Shown one piece after another: positions 36,598 through 50,122 of a stretch of 64,000 bases of DNA; the stretch's first letter is position 1; each line of letters begins with the position of its first letter. This DNA comes from Mycobacterium colombiense. GTDB lineage: Bacteria > Actinomycetota > Actinomycetes > Mycobacteriales > Mycobacteriaceae. Both the position numbers and the translations under genes were made by a program. Under the pieces are notes generated by a model that did no database searches, was not told the DNA's origin, and saw only the letters and a list, made by a program, of their open reading frames with translations. The stretch covers positions 1-64,000 of the forward strand of contig NZ_QMEU01000022.1 of NCBI RefSeq assembly GCF_003284975.1, written 5' to 3'.

Positions 36598-39312
36598 GTG
36601 CAGACACACGAGATCAGGAAGCGGTTTCTTGATCATTTCGTGAAGGCGGGCCACACCGAGGTGCCCAGCGCATCGGTGATCCTCGATGACCCCAACCTGC
36701 TGTTCGTCAACGCGGGCATGGTGCAGTTCGTGCCCTACTTCCTGGGCGCGCGCACTCCCGAGTACTCGACCGCCACCAGCATCCAAAAGTGCATCCGCAC
36801 GCCCGATATCGACGAGGTCGGCATCACCACCCGGCACAACACGTTCTTTCAGATGGCGGGCAACTTCTCGTTCGGCGACTACTTCAAGCGACGCGCCATC
36901 GAGCTGGCCTGGACCCTGCTGACCAACAGCGTCGAGCAGGGCGGCTACGGCCTGGATCCCGAACGCATCTGGACGACGGTCTTTTTCGACGACGACGAGG
37001 CCGTGCAGCTGTGGCAGGAGATCGCCGGCCTGCCCTCCGATCGCATCCAGCGCCGCGGCATGGAAGACAACTACTGGTCGATGGGCATCCCCGGCCCGTG
37101 CGGCCCGTCCTCGGAGATCTACTACGACCGCGGGCCGGAGTTCGGCATCGAGGGCGGCCCGATCGCCAACGAGGACCGCTACATCGAGATCTGGAATCTC
37201 GTGTTCATGCAGAACGAGCGCGGCGAGGGCACCGGCAAGGCCGACTTCGAGATCCTGGGGCCGTTGCCGCGCAAGAACATTGACACCGGCATGGGCGTGG
37301 AGCGGGTCGCGTTCATCCTGCAGGGCGTGCACAACGTCTACGAGACCGACCTGCTGCGCCCGGTCATCGACACCGCCGCCGCCCGGGCGCCCCGCGGGTA
37401 TGACCCAGACGATGAGCAAGGCAACCACGCCAACAACGTCCGATACCGGATTATCGCCGACCACAGCCGCACCGCCGCCATCCTGATCGGTGACGGCGTC
37501 ACTCCCGGCAACGACGGCCGCGGCTACGTGCTGCGCCGGCTGCTGCGCCGGGTGATCCGCTCGGCCAGGCTGCTCGACATCGAGGGGCCCATCGTCGGTG
37601 ACCTGATGGCCACGGTGCGCGACGCGATGGGGCCGTCGTACCCCGAGCTGGTCGCCGACTTCGACCGGATCCGGCGCATCGCCGTCGCCGAGGAGACCGC
37701 GTTCAATCGCACGCTGGCGGCGGGCTCGAAGCTGTTCGACGAGGTGGCCGGCACCACCAAATCCTCCGGCGCTAAGGCGATTTCGGGGTCGGATGCCTTC
37801 ACCCTGCACGACACCTACGGATTCCCGATCGAGCTCACGCTGGAGATGGCCGCCGAGGCCGGCCTGCGCGTGGACGAGGCCGGCTTCCGCGAACTGATGG
37901 CCGAGCAGCGCCGCCGCGCCAAGGCCGACGCCGCCGCGCGCAAACACGCCCACGCCGACCTGACCGCCTATCGCGAGCTGGTCGACGCCGGGCCCACCGA
38001 GTTCACCGGCTTCGACGAATTGACTTCCGAGGCAAGGATTCTGGGCATCTTCGTCGACGGCAAGCGGGTTCCGGTGGTGACCCACGGCACCGAGGGGGCC
38101 GACCGCGTCGAACTGGTGCTGGACCGCACGCCGCTGTATGCCGAGGCCGGCGGCCAGATCGCCGACGAGGGCACCATCAGCGGGACGGGCGCCGGCGAGA
38201 CCGCCCGCGCCGCGGTCACCGATGTGCAGAAGATCGCCAAAACCCTGTGGGTGCACCGGGTCAACGTCGAGTCGGGCGAATTCGTCGAGGGCGACACCGT
38301 CGTCGCGGCGGTCGACCCGCAGTGGCGCCGCGGCGCCACCCAGGGCCACTCCGGCACCCACATGGTGCACGCGGCGCTGCGACAGGTGCTGGGCCCCAAC
38401 GCCGTTCAGGCCGGCTCGCTCAACCGCCCCGGCTATTTGCGGTTCGACTTCAACTGGCAGGGGCCGCTGTCCGAAGAGCAGCGCACCCAGGTCGAAGAGG
38501 TGACCAACCAGGCCGTGCAGGCCGACTTCGAGGTGCACACGTTCACCGAGCAGCTGGAGAAGGCCAAGGCGATGGGCGCGATGGCCATGTTCGGCGAGGC
38601 CTACCCCGACGAGGTGCGGGTGGTGGAGATCGGCGGCCCCTTCTCGCTCGAGCTCTGCGGTGGAACCCACGTGCACAACTCGGCGCAGATCGGGCCGGTG
38701 ACCATCCTGGGCGAATCCTCGGTCGGTTCCGGGGTGCGCCGGGTGGAGGCCTACGTCGGGCTGGAGTCGTTCCGGCACCTGGCCAAGGAACGCGCGCTGA
38801 TGGCGGGGCTGGCGTCGTCGCTGAAGGTGCCCTCCGACGAGGTGCCTGCCCGGGTGGCCAATCTGGTGGAGCGCCTCAAAGCGGCGGAGAAGGAACTCGA
38901 ACGCGCCCGGCTGGCCGGCGCCCGGGCCGCCGCGACCAACGCCGCGGCGGGCGCGGAGCGCATCGGTAACGTCCGGGTGGTGGCGCAACGGATGTCCGGC
39001 GGGATGACGGCGGGCGATCTGCGCTCCCTGGTCGGCGACATCCGCGGCAAGCTGGGCAGCGATCCCGCGGTGGTCGCGCTGATCGCCGAGGGCGAGGGCG
39101 GGTCGGTGCCCTACGCCGTCGCCGCCAATCCGGCCGCCCAGGACCTGGGGCTGCGCGCCAACGACCTGGTCAAGCAGCTCGCGGCGACCGTCGACGGCCG
39201 CGGCGGGGGCAAGGCGGACCTGGCGCAGGGATCCGGCAAGGATCCGGCGGGCATCGACGCAGCGCTCGACGCGGTACGGTCCGAGATCGCCGTGATAGCG
39301 CGGGTCGATTGA
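36598..39312 (+). CDS. alaS: Alanyl-tRNA synthetase
   Basis: 904 residues, full-length bacterial AlaRS. Class II catalytic core (1-270) with the opening [10 protein letters not shown] and N-T-F-F-Q-M, an editing domain with the zinc motif H-S-G-T-H and the downstream C-G-G-T-H-V (about 585-690), and a C-terminal coiled-coil and DHHA1 domain (about 750-904). GTG start. Transcribed with ruvX, which starts immediately after the stop codon. Confidence 0.97.
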   Translation: MQTHEIRKRFLDHFVKAGHTEVPSASVILDDPNLLFVNAGMVQFVPYFLGARTPEYSTATSIQKCIRTPDIDEVGITTRHNTFFQMAGNFSFGDYFKRRAIELAWTLLTNSVEQGGYGLDPERIWTTVFFDDDEAVQLWQEIAGLPSDRIQRRGMEDNYWSMGIPGPCGPSSEIYYDRGPEFGIEGGPIANEDRYIEIWNLVFMQNERGEGTGKADFEILGPLPRKNIDTGMGVERVAFILQGVHNVYETDLLRPVIDTAAARAPRGYDPDDEQGNHANNVRYRIIADHSRTAAILIGDGVTPGNDGRGYVLRRLLRRVIRSARLLDIEGPIVGDLMATVRDAMGPSYPELVADFDRIRRIAVAEETAFNRTLAAGSKLFDEVAGTTKSSGAKAISGSDAFTLHDTYGFPIELTLEMAAEAGLRVDEAGFRELMAEQRRRAKADAAARKHAHADLTAYRELVDAGPTEFTGFDELTSEARILGIFVDGKRVPVVTHGTEGADRVELVLDRTPLYAEAGGQIADEGTISGTGAGETARAAVTDVQKIAKTLWVHRVNVESGEFVEGDTVVAAVDPQWRRGATQGHSGTHMVHAALRQVLGPNAVQAGSLNRPGYLRFDFNWQGPLSEEQRTQVEEVTNQAVQADFEVHTFTEQLEKAKAMGAMAMFGEAYPDEVRVVEIGGPFSLELCGGTHVHNSAQIGPVTILGESSVGSGVRRVEAYVGLESFRHLAKERALMAGLASSLKVPSDEVPARVANLVERLKAAEKELERARLAGARAAATNAAAGAERIGNVRVVAQRMSGGMTAGDLRSLVGDIRGKLGSDPAVVALIAEGEGGSVPYAVAANPAAQDLGLRANDLVKQLAATVDGRGGGKADLAQGSGKDPAGIDAALDAVRSEIAVIARVD

Positions 39313-39819
39313 GTGGTCTTGACACAGCACCGCTCGCCTGACCGGCCCGGCGATCCTCACCAGGACCCCGGCCGGGGACGACGGCTCGGCATCGACGTGG
39401 GCAGCGTGCGCATCGGCGTGGCCTGCAGCGACCCCGACGCCATCCTGGCCACCCCGGTGGAGACCGTGCGCCGCGACCGCAACGGCAAGCACCTGCGGCG
39501 GCTGGCCGCGCTGGTCGCCGAATACGAAGCCGTCGAGGTGGTGGTCGGATTGCCGCGCACGCTGGCCGATCGCACCGGCTTGTCGGCCCTCGACGCGATC
39601 GAGGTGGCCGACGCGTTGGCCCAGCGCATCGCCCCGGTGCCGGTGCGGCTGGCCGACGAGCGGCTGACCACCGTGGCCGCCCAGCGCTCGCTGCGCGCGG
39701 CCGGGATGCGGGCCAAAGAACAGCGTGCGGTGATCGATCAGGCCGCGGCGGTGGCGATCCTGCAGAGTTGGCTGGATCAGCGCCGCGCGGCGGTGGCGGG
39801 GGAGCTCAGCGATGGTTGA
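39313..39819 (+). CDS. ruvX: RuvX/YqgF Holliday junction resolvase-like protein
   Basis: 168 residues, RNase H-fold, Rv2554c-like. [11 protein letters not shown] at about 27-37 carries the first catalytic Asp, E-V-V-V-G-L-P at about 75-82 precedes the Glu position, and the final D-Q-A-A-A-V-x-I-L-Q supplies the last Asp. The family processes pre-16S rRNA 5' ends or junction DNA. GTG start directly abutting alaS; the tail overlaps mltG by 8 bp. Confidence 0.93.
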   Translation: MVLTQHRSPDRPGDPHQDPGRGRRLGIDVGSVRIGVACSDPDAILATPVETVRRDRNGKHLRRLAALVAEYEAVEVVVGLPRTLADRTGLSALDAIEVADALAQRIAPVPVRLADERLTTVAAQRSLRAAGMRAKEQRAVIDQAAAVAILQSWLDQRRAAVAGELSDG

Positions 39820-41059
39820 CAGCGCACGGCGGGAACGGGCCGAGCCCGAGGCGGTGGGTGCGTCGTCGGGGCGCAGGTCGAGCCGCGTCGCCCGAAAGGC
39901 CGAACGGGGCCGCCGGCGGCGGCGCTTCGCCGGCAAGGTCGCGCTGGCCATCTTCGTCGTGGTGGTGCTCGCCGGTGTCTTGGTGGGCGGCAAGCTGTGG
40001 CACGCGCTGTTCGGGTCCGGCGACGACTACACCGGCAGCGGCAAGCGGGACCTGGTGATTCAGGTCCAGGCCGGTGACTCGACCACCAACATCGGCGAGA
40101 CGCTGCAAAAAGAGCAGGTCATCAAGACGGTGCGGGCGTTCGTCAACGCCGCGCACGGCAACAGCGCCATCAACGCGATCCAGCCGGGTTTCTACCGGCT
40201 GCGCACCGAGATCCCGGCCGCCAACGCGGTCGCGCGGCTGACCGACCCGAAGAGCCGGGTAGGCCGGCTGGTCATTCCCGAAGGCCGTCAGCTCGACGAC
40301 ACCACCGACATGAAGACCAACGTGGTGACGCCGGGAATCCTGACGCTGATCTCGCGCGCCACCTGTGTCGACCTGGACGGGGACACGCACTGCGTCCCGG
40401 TGGAGGGTCTGCGGGCCGCCGCCACCAACAGTTCTCCCTTGGCGTTGGCGGTGCCGCCGTGGGCCACCGAACCCGTCGGTGAACTCGGCAAGGACCACCG
40501 CCGCATCGAGGGGCTGATCGGGCCGGGCACCTTCAACATCGATCCGTCCGCGTCGCCCGAGGCCATTCTGGCCACCTTGATCGGCGCCGGCGCCGAGGAG
40601 TACGTCAAGTCCGGGCTGGTGGACACCGCCCAGGCCATGGGCCTGTCGCCGTACGACATCCTGGTGGTGGCGTCGCTGGTGCAGCAGGAGTCCAACTCCC
40701 AGGACTTCGCCAAGGTGGCGCAGGTCATCTACAACCGGCTGCACGCCCACCACACGCTCGAGTTCGACTCGACGGTCAACTACCCGTTGGACCGCCGCGA
40801 GGTGGCCACCAGTGACGCCGACCGGGCCCAGAAGACGCCGTGGAACACCTATGTGTCGCAGGGCTTGCCGGCCACCGCGATCTGTTCGCCCGGCACCGAC
40901 GCGCTCAACGCCGCCGAGCACCCGCAGCCCGGTGACTGGCTGTACTTCGTCACCATCGACGCGCAGGGCACGACGCTGTTCACCCGCGACTATCAACAAC
41001 ACCTGGCCAACATCGAGCTGGCTAAGCACAACGGTGTCCTCGACAGCACCCCCCGCTAG
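39812..41059 (+). CDS. mltG: MltG endolytic transglycosylase (YceG-like)
   Basis: 415 residues, Rv2553c-like. A basic cytoplasmic N-terminus of about 45 residues, one TM helix (about 46-67), then an extracytoplasmic domain. The catalytic Glu lies in V-Q-Q-E-S-N-S near residue 292, and V-I-Y-N-R-L and D-S-T-V-N-Y-P follow, matching the active-site region. It cuts nascent peptidoglycan strands, setting glycan chain length. Overlaps ruvX and aroE, so the four-gene order alaS-ruvX-mltG-aroE is a tight operon. Confidence 0.93.
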   Translation: MVDSARRERAEPEAVGASSGRRSSRVARKAERGRRRRRFAGKVALAIFVVVVLAGVLVGGKLWHALFGSGDDYTGSGKRDLVIQVQAGDSTTNIGETLQKEQVIKTVRAFVNAAHGNSAINAIQPGFYRLRTEIPAANAVARLTDPKSRVGRLVIPEGRQLDDTTDMKTNVVTPGILTLISRATCVDLDGDTHCVPVEGLRAAATNSSPLALAVPPWATEPVGELGKDHRRIEGLIGPGTFNIDPSASPEAILATLIGAGAEEYVKSGLVDTAQAMGLSPYDILVVASLVQQESNSQDFAKVAQVIYNRLHAHHTLEFDSTVNYPLDRREVATSDADRAQKTPWNTYVSQGLPATAICSPGTDALNAAEHPQPGDWLYFVTIDAQGTTLFTRDYQQHLANIELAKHNGVLDSTPR

Positions 41060-41873
41060 CCCGGCGCCGCGCAAGGCGGCCGTGCTCGGCAAGCCGATCG
41101 CCCACTCGAAATCCCCGCAATTGCACCTGGCCGCCTACCGCGCGCTGGGCCTGGCCGACTGGACCTACGAGCGCATCGAGTGCGACGCCGAGCAGCTGCC
41201 CGGCGTGGTCGGCGGTCTCGGGCCGGAATGGGTCGGGGTCTCGGTGACGATGCCCGGCAAGTTCGCCGCCCTGCGCTTCGCCGACGAGCGCACCGACCGG
41301 GCGCGGCGGGTGGGCTCGGCCAACACCCTGGTCCGCACGCCGGCGGGCTGGCGCGCCGACAACACCGACATCGACGGGGTCAGTGGGGCGCTGGCGTCAA
41401 TAGGCGGGGCCTCTGGATGGGCGCTGGTCTGTGGATCGGGCGGCACCGCGCCGGCGGCCGTCGCCGGCCTGGCCCAACTGGGCGTCGCCGGCGTCACCGT
41501 GGTGGCCCGCAACCCCGCCAAGGCGGCCCGGCTGGTGGAGCTGGGCGACGAACTGGGCGTGCCGACCCGGTTCTGCGACCTGGACGGCGGGGGGCTGGCC
41601 GATGAGGTGGCGGGCGCCGAGGTGCTGGTCAGCACCATCCCGGCGGACGTGGCCGCGCGCTATGCCGGCGCCTTCGGACGCATCGGCGTGCTGCTGGACG
41701 CCGTCTATGACCCGTGGCCGACGCCACTGGCCGCCGCGGTGAGCGCGGCCGGCGGCCGGGTGATCAGCGGTCTGCAGATGCTGCTGCATCAGGCCTTCGC
41801 GCAGGTGGAACAGTTCACCGGGCGGCCCGCGCCGCGCGAGGCCATGACTTGCGCGGTGGGCGCACCGGATTAG
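41034..41873 (+). CDS. aroE: Shikimate dehydrogenase
   Basis: 279 residues. It reduces 3-dehydroshikimate to shikimate with NADPH. Substrate-binding S-K-S-P-Q-L-H near 25-31, the catalytic K in T-M-P-G-K, N-T-L and D-N-T-D-I-D-G near 90-108, and the NADPH loop G-S-G-G-T-A near 127-132. The GTG at 41034 lies inside the end of mltG, giving a 26-bp overlap. aroC, aroK, aroB and aroQ lie about 3 kb downstream, so the window holds five of the seven shikimate steps. Confidence 0.94.
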   Translation: MSSTAPPASPAPRKAAVLGKPIAHSKSPQLHLAAYRALGLADWTYERIECDAEQLPGVVGGLGPEWVGVSVTMPGKFAALRFADERTDRARRVGSANTLVRTPAGWRADNTDIDGVSGALASIGGASGWALVCGSGGTAPAAVAGLAQLGVAGVTVVARNPAKAARLVELGDELGVPTRFCDLDGGGLADEVAGAEVLVSTIPADVAARYAGAFGRIGVLLDAVYDPWPTPLAAAVSAAGGRVISGLQMLLHQAFAQVEQFTGRPAPREAMTCAVGAPD

Positions 41874-41883
41874 CCTGCCGCGC

Positions 41884-42315
41884 ATGCGAATTGCGGCGGC
41901 GTGCGTGGTGCTGGCCTGGCTGGCGGCGTTGAGCGGCTATGACATCCGGGAGCGCCGGCTGCCCAACGCGCTGACGCTGACCGGCGCCGCGACGATTCTG
42001 GCGGCCGCCGCTCTGGCCGGCCGCGGCGCGCCGGCGCTGGCCGGAACAGGGGCGCTGACCGCGACCTATCTCGTCGTGCACTGCGCGTCGCGGGGCGCAA
42101 TGGGCGCCGGTGACGTCAAGCTGGCCCTTGGCCTGGGCGCGTTGACCGGGTGCTTCGGCGTGGGCGCATGGTTCCTGGCGGCGCTGGGGGCGCCGCTGCT
42201 GACCGCGGCGTTCGGGATGGTGGCCCGGCTTCCCAGGTGCGGCACGGCCACCGTGCCGCACGGTCCATCGATGTGTCTGGCCAGCGCGGCAGGCGTGGGG
42301 CTGGCGCTGCTCTGA
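41884..42315 (+). CDS. Type IV prepilin peptidase-like (A24) protein
   Basis: 143 residues, Rv2551c-like, with about four hydrophobic helices. The two catalytic aspartates of aspartyl A24 peptidases appear in Y-D-I-R-E-R-R-L-P-N (D20) and G-A-G-D-V-K-L-A (D79). The N-methyltransferase domain of full PilD is absent, as in FlaK/TadV-type enzymes. No pilin gene is visible nearby; in mycobacteria the Flp/Tad pilus genes are elsewhere. It lies 10 bp after aroE. Confidence 0.85.
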   Translation: MRIAAACVVLAWLAALSGYDIRERRLPNALTLTGAATILAAAALAGRGAPALAGTGALTATYLVVHCASRGAMGAGDVKLALGLGALTGCFGVGAWFLAALGAPLLTAAFGMVARLPRCGTATVPHGPSMCLASAAGVGLALL

Positions 42316-42320
42316 GGCCC

Positions 42321-43394
42321 TCAGGTTCCGGCGGGGGCGGGTCGCAGCAGCGGCAACAGCTGCTCGCCGAGCCGGACCGTCTCCGACTTGTACGGGGTGT
42401 CCGACAACACGAAGTGGGTGACCCCGAGGTCGGCGTAGTTGCGCAGCGCGGTGGCGACCTCGGCGGCCGAGCCGACCAGCCAGGTCGTCCCGGCGCCCTC
42501 GCCGCCGTACTTGCTCGGCGTCGTATACAGGCAGGAGTCCAGCACCTCACCGCGCTCGGCGAGATCGGTCAGCCGCCGCTGGCCCGCGGACCCCGCCGGG
42601 TCGTGCAGCAGCATCATCGTGGGTGTGCCGGCCAGCTTGGCGACCTTCGCCTCGGCGTCGCGCCACGCCTCCTCGGACGTGTCGCGCACCAGCGTGGTCA
42701 CCCGAAGGCCGAACTCCAGCGGCGCGTGCTCGCGACCGAGCTTGGCGGACAACGACTTCAGCCTGTCGATGCGTTCGGCGATCCCGTCCAGTGGCTCGCC
42801 CCAGAACAGTTGGACATCGGCATCGGTCGCGGCGACCTGCTCGGCGGCCGCCGACGCCCCACCGAAGTAGAGCTTCGGGTACCGGCCTTCGTCCGCACCG
42901 GTCGGGCGCGGCTGCAGCGTCGAGTGTTCGACGCGGTAGAACTCGCCGCGGAAGGTGACGTCGTCCTCGCTCCATAACCGGCGGACCAGGCGGATGAATT
43001 CGCGGGTGCGGTCGTAGCGGCGGGCTTTGTCGACCTCCGGGTCGCCGTAGGCGGCCAGGTCATCGGCGCCGCTGACGACGTTGACCAGCAGCCGGCCGTT
43101 GTTGAGCCGATCCAGCGTTGCCGCCGCGCTGGCGAAATGCGCCGGATGCCAGTACCCCGGCCGGACCGCCACCAGGGGCGCGAAGTTGCTGGTGCGCGCG
43201 GCGATCGCGGTCGCCACCGTGAACGTGTCCGGCCGGCCCCAGCCGGTGCCGATCAGCGCGCCTTCCCAGCCGTGTTGCTCGGCGCGCAGCGCCAGATCCA
43301 CCGAATAGTCCAGGCTTCCCCAGCCGTCGACGGTGTCATCGCCTCGATGGCCCGGCTCGACGGTATTCGGTATGTACCAGAGAAATTGACCCAC
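42321..43394 (-). CDS. LLM-class flavin-dependent oxidoreductase, SsuD (alkanesulfonate monooxygenase)-like
   Basis: 357 residues. The sequence opens G-Q-F-L-W-Y-I-P-N, the typical start of SsuD-type proteins, which is why GTG 43394 is preferred to ATG 43430. TIM-barrel features include R-T-S-N-F-A-P-L-V-A-V-R-P-G-Y, G-R-L-L-V-N-V-V-S-G and Y-D-R-T-R-E-F. The family uses FMNH2 and O2 to release sulfite from alkanesulfonates. Divergent from an acyl-CoA-dehydrogenase-like (SfnB/DszC-type) gene, a pairing seen in sulfur-scavenging clusters. Not a gene I recall from M. tuberculosis at this point. Confidence 0.85.
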   Translation of the reverse strand: MGQFLWYIPNTVEPGHRGDDTVDGWGSLDYSVDLALRAEQHGWEGALIGTGWGRPDTFTVATAIAARTSNFAPLVAVRPGYWHPAHFASAAATLDRLNNGRLLVNVVSGADDLAAYGDPEVDKARRYDRTREFIRLVRRLWSEDDVTFRGEFYRVEHSTLQPRPTGADEGRYPKLYFGGASAAAEQVAATDADVQLFWGEPLDGIAERIDRLKSLSAKLGREHAPLEFGLRVTTLVRDTSEEAWRDAEAKVAKLAGTPTMMLLHDPAGSAGQRRLTDLAERGEVLDSCLYTTPSKYGGEGAGTTWLVGSAAEVATALRNYADLGVTHFVLSDTPYKSETVRLGEQLLPLLRPAPAGT

Positions 43395-43558
43395 CAGACA
43401 ACATGCTGGCACATGACCGCGCGGCCGCATCTGCCGTCGGCGCTTAACGCGTGGTCAGGCCAGGAATCACCGCGGATGAAAGTCCACCGGCCGCCGAAAA
43501 ATTCAGCACGCAGGAAACCGTTGCCCGCGGCGTCGGCTCCTGACAGCCTTTCGGGCTG

Positions 43559-43578
43559 GTTGTCGTACACGCGACAAC
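43559..43578. promoter_or_regulatory. Inverted repeat, possible operator upstream of the SfnB-like gene
   Basis: GTTGTCG-TACACG-CGACAAC, perfect 7-bp arms around a 6-base spacer, 28 bases before the ATG at 43606. It lies in the roughly 210-bp gap between two divergent flavin oxidoreductase genes. Confidence 0.5.
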
Positions 43579-43605
43579 GATTCATCCAGAAAGGCCTTGA
43601 CCCGC

Positions 43606-44787
43606 ATGCCCGTTGGACCCCAGAACGACGGCGTGCTCGCCGACATCGCGGCCGATTACCGCCTGCGGCTGGCCAACGGCGGGACCGAGCCGCCGCTGCG
43701 CGGCCTCAAGCTCGTCCGGGAACAGCGGTGGGGCGCGGTGCGATTGGCCCGCGAACACGGCGGCGCCGGCTACTCGGTGGCCGAATTCTTCGACCACCTC
43801 ATCGCGCTCGCCGCCGCCGATCCGGATCTGGCGCACATCCTGCGGATCCACTACGCGTTGGTCGAGGAGCTACAGGTCACACCGCGGCGGCCGGGCAGCG
43901 ACCGGTGGATCGCGGTGGTCGCCGAGGGCGGGTTGATCGGTGGTGCCAACGCCGAGAAGAGCCAGAAGTCGGTGGGCGGCAACGACCGTGACACCCGGCT
44001 GGTCGGCGGCGCGGACGGGCTGCGGCTGCGGGGCCGGAAGTTCTACAGCACCGGCGCGCAGTTCTCCGACTATCTGCGCATCACCGCCCAGGACGACGAC
44101 GGCGTCCCGACCGCCGTGGTGATCCCGGTGGACCGGGCCGGCGTCGAGCACCTCGACGACTGGGACGGCATTGGCCAGCGTCAAACAGGCAGCGGCACAA
44201 CGGTATTCCACGACGTCGCCGTCGCACCCGACGAGGTGTTCCCGCTGGCCGACACCATCGGGATGAACCGCTCCAGGGGCGCGCTGATGCAGCTGTATCT
44301 GCACGCGATAGCCGCGGGCATCCTGCGGTCCCTGACCGCCGACGCCGCGGCGCTGGTGCGGGGGCGGCGACGCACCTACACCTTCGCCAGCGTCGAGGAG
44401 CCCACCGCGGATCCGCAGCTGCTGCAGATCGTCGGCGAGATCGACGCGGTGGCATACGCCGCCCAGGCGCTGGTGCACAGCGCCGCGGCCGAACTTGCTC
44501 CCGCGCTGCAGGCGGCGCGCAACACCGGGATCGATCCCGAGCTGGAAACCAGGTCGTCGATCGCCGCGGCGCGCGTCAAGGTCGCGATCCAGGAACCCGC
44601 CCTGCGGGCCGCCTCCCGCGTCTTCGACGCCGGCGGCGCGTCGGCCGTGCAGGCGTCGGCGCTGCTGGATCGGCACTGGCGCAACCTGCGGACGCTGTTC
44701 TCGCACAACCCGACGGTCTATAAGGCGCGGGTGCTCGGCGATGTCGCGGTCAACGGCGTCGAGCTGCCGCAGAGCAGCTTCTTCTGA
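43606..44787 (+). CDS. Acyl-CoA dehydrogenase-like flavin oxidoreductase (SfnB/DszC-type)
   Basis: 393 residues. Fold and order match acyl-CoA dehydrogenases (N-terminal helical domain, middle beta domain with G-R-K-F-Y-S-T-G-A, C-terminal helical domain ending H-R-N-L-R-T-L-F-S-H-N). The H-N-P-T-V-Y-K end is typical of the sulfur-acquisition branch (SfnB, DszC) that oxygenates organosulfur compounds with reduced flavin. ATG 43606 is supported by AGAAAGG about 10 bases upstream. Ends 51 bp before aroC. Confidence 0.83.
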   Translation: MPVGPQNDGVLADIAADYRLRLANGGTEPPLRGLKLVREQRWGAVRLAREHGGAGYSVAEFFDHLIALAAADPDLAHILRIHYALVEELQVTPRRPGSDRWIAVVAEGGLIGGANAEKSQKSVGGNDRDTRLVGGADGLRLRGRKFYSTGAQFSDYLRITAQDDDGVPTAVVIPVDRAGVEHLDDWDGIGQRQTGSGTTVFHDVAVAPDEVFPLADTIGMNRSRGALMQLYLHAIAAGILRSLTADAAALVRGRRRTYTFASVEEPTADPQLLQIVGEIDAVAYAAQALVHSAAAELAPALQAARNTGIDPELETRSSIAAARVKVAIQEPALRAASRVFDAGGASAVQASALLDRHWRNLRTLFSHNPTVYKARVLGDVAVNGVELPQSSFF

Positions 44788-44838
44788 CGCAGCGCGCGGA
44801 TTTAAGTCAGCGCAGGCGCCCATGGGACAATGGGACCC

Positions 44839-48092
<3,254 letters not shown>

Positions 48093-48128
48093 CCCTTGTC
48101 GTGGTCCGGCTTGGTGTGCTCCTCGCGG

Positions 48129-48869
48129 CTAGTTGCGGCGCTCCTCCTCATCGCTTCGTCCCCCGCAAGCGGGAGGTGCCCCCGCTGCATCGTCGCCGCG
48201 GCGGGTGCGGATCACCTCGGTCTTCGGGTCGTCCTCGGGCTTGGCGATCGTCTCGGTCGGCGACTCGGTGGTGGCCACCTTGTCGGTGGGCGCCTCGCGC
48301 TCGGCCGTGGCGACCGACCCGGTCCGCGCCTCGGCCTGCGCGCCGGAGGTCTGCGCGGGGATCTCGCCGGTGGGGGCGTCGTCACCGCGCACCGCGGAGA
48401 ACACGTCGGTGTCGGCACGCTCGTCGTCGGAGCCCGGCCGCCGCGGCGGGGGATTGCGGTCCACCCGCCAGCGCCCGAAGGTCACGCCGATGATGCCGGG
48501 CAGGAAGACGCACAGCGCGGTGAAGGCGGCAAAGGTGGTGAGCTCGTTGAGCAGCCCGCCGGTGTACAGGCCCTTGTAGAAGAGCGCGATCAGCCAGGAC
48601 ACGGCGCCGCTGAGCACCCCGGCCAGCAGGCCGGCCAGCAGCCAGGTCATCGCCAGGTCGCCGCGGCGGTCCGGATCCGGGTTGTCGCGGGCGTCGGCCC
48701 GCCCGTCGAGCACCCCCCACACGGCCACGCCGATGATGAACAGCACCAGCAGCACCACGCTGAACAACCCGGCGTTCGTCTGCCACGCGTTGATCAGTGC
48801 ACCTTGGAACAATCGGACGACGACCATCGCCGCGGCGTAGACCAATCCGCGCAGCATCCAGTTACTCAT
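48129..48869 (-). CDS. Four-helix membrane protein with long acidic tail (Rv2536-like)
   Basis: 246 residues. Four predicted membrane segments occupy about 1-130 and the final 110 residues are a hydrophilic, Glu/Thr/Ala-rich cytoplasmic tail. Automated annotation of such proteins as a B-4DMT-type transporter is known to me, but transport is unproven. ATG 48869 is divergent from pepQ, with a gap of only 33 bp. Confidence 0.8.
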   Translation of the reverse strand: MSNWMLRGLVYAAAMVVVRLFQGALINAWQTNAGLFSVVLLVLFIIGVAVWGVLDGRADARDNPDPDRRGDLAMTWLLAGLLAGVLSGAVSWLIALFYKGLYTGGLLNELTTFAAFTALCVFLPGIIGVTFGRWRVDRNPPPRRPGSDDERADTDVFSAVRGDDAPTGEIPAQTSGAQAEARTGSVATAEREAPTDKVATTESPTETIAKPEDDPKTEVIRTRRGDDAAGAPPACGGRSDEEERRN

Positions 48870-48902
48870 GGCCCAAAAGCGTAGCGAGTACCGTCAAGAC
48901 CT

Positions 48903-50012
48903 GTGACACATTCACAGCGTCGAGACAGGCTCAAAGCACGACTCGAGGCCAGCGGATTGGATGCGCTGCTGGTCACGGACCTGGTGAACGTCCGTTACCT
49001 CTCCGGTTTCACCGGGTCCAACGGCGCGTTGCTGGTGTTTGCCGACGACCGGGGCCCCGTGTTGGCCACCGACGGGCGGTATCGAACCCAGGCGGCCGAG
49101 CAGGCGCCGGACCTCGAGGTCGCCATCGAACGGGCCCTCGGGCGCTACCTGGTCGCACAGGCCGCCGAGGCGGGCGCGCAGAAACTCGGCTTCGAAAGCA
49201 ACGTGGTCACCGTCGACGGGTTCGACGCCCTGACCCGTGAGCTCGACGACCGCAAGGCGGCCACCGAGCTGGTCAAGGCCGCCGGAACGGTCGAGGCGCT
49301 GCGCGAGGTCAAGGACGCCGGTGAGGTCGCGCTGCTGCGGTTGGCCTGCGAGGCCGCCGACGCCGCGTTGGCCGATCTGGTGGCGCGGGGCGGCCTGCGG
49401 CCCGGCCGGACCGAACGCGAGGTGAGCCGCGAGCTGGAGGCCCTGATGCTCGACCACGGCGCCGACGCGATCTCGTTCGAGACCATCGTGGCCGCCGGGC
49501 CGAACTCGGCGATCCCGCACCATCGGCCCACCGATGCCGTGCTGGCCGGCGGGGATTTCGTGAAGATCGACTTCGGCGCGCTGGTCGGCGGCTACCACTC
49601 CGACATGACCCGCACCTTCGTGCTCGGCAAGGCGGCCGACTGGCAGCTGGAGATCTACCAGCTGGTCGCCGACTCGCAGCGGGCCGGCCGAGAGGCGCTG
49701 CACGCCGGCGCCGACCTGCGCGAGGTGGACGCCGCGGCCCGCCAGGTGATCGCCGACGCCGGTTACGGCGAGCAGTTCAGCCACAGCCTGGGCCACGGCG
49801 TGGGCCTGCAGATCCACGAAGCGCCGGGCATCGGCGCCACCTCCACCGGCACGTTGCTGGCCGAATCGGTGGTGACCGTGGAACCCGGCGTCTACCTGCC
49901 CGGCCGCGGCGGGGTGCGCATCGAGGACACCCTGGTGGTGCCGCAGGAGTCGAGCGGCACGCCACCGGAACTGCTGACCAAGTTTCCCAAGGAGCTGGCC
50001 GTCCTGGGGTAG
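48903..50012 (+). CDS. pepQ: Xaa-Pro dipeptidase (PepQ-type aminopeptidase P family)
   Basis: 369 residues. N-terminal creatinase-like domain (1-130) and C-terminal pita-bread metallopeptidase. Metal-binding residues are visible: D in K-I-D-F-G-A, D in H-S-D-M-T-R, H in L-G-H-G-V-G-L, E in V-E-P-G-V-Y, and E in I-E-D-T. It cleaves Xaa-Pro dipeptides or N-terminal Xaa-Pro bonds. GTG start. Positioned upstream of efp, as in many actinobacteria and firmicutes. Confidence 0.93.
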   Translation: MTHSQRRDRLKARLEASGLDALLVTDLVNVRYLSGFTGSNGALLVFADDRGPVLATDGRYRTQAAEQAPDLEVAIERALGRYLVAQAAEAGAQKLGFESNVVTVDGFDALTRELDDRKAATELVKAAGTVEALREVKDAGEVALLRLACEAADAALADLVARGGLRPGRTEREVSRELEALMLDHGADAISFETIVAAGPNSAIPHHRPTDAVLAGGDFVKIDFGALVGGYHSDMTRTFVLGKAADWQLEIYQLVADSQRAGREALHAGADLREVDAAARQVIADAGYGEQFSHSLGHGVGLQIHEAPGIGATSTGTLLAESVVTVEPGVYLPGRGGVRIEDTLVVPQESSGTPPELLTKFPKELAVLG

Positions 50013-50122
50013 CCGTCGCACGACGAGCACGCCGCGGCCGGCCGCGAACCGGCGCTCCGCTGACGAAGTTTCGCGCGTCGGCCGCGCGACCCCGGCCCGC
50101 AAGCCCCGGCCCCGCGGCGCTC

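Noticed and set aside
36019..39993. 1324-codon open frame on the minus strand opposite alaS and ruvX
   Set aside because: Typical GC-rich antisense artefact: the plus strand encodes certain alaS and ruvX with full domains; the minus translation is Gly/Ala/His/Arg-rich with no domain pattern.
43431..43605. Possible SAM or other riboswitch in the leader of the divergent flavin oxidoreductase genes
   Set aside because: Only a short inverted repeat is visible; no multi-helix pattern of a known riboswitch class could be drawn.
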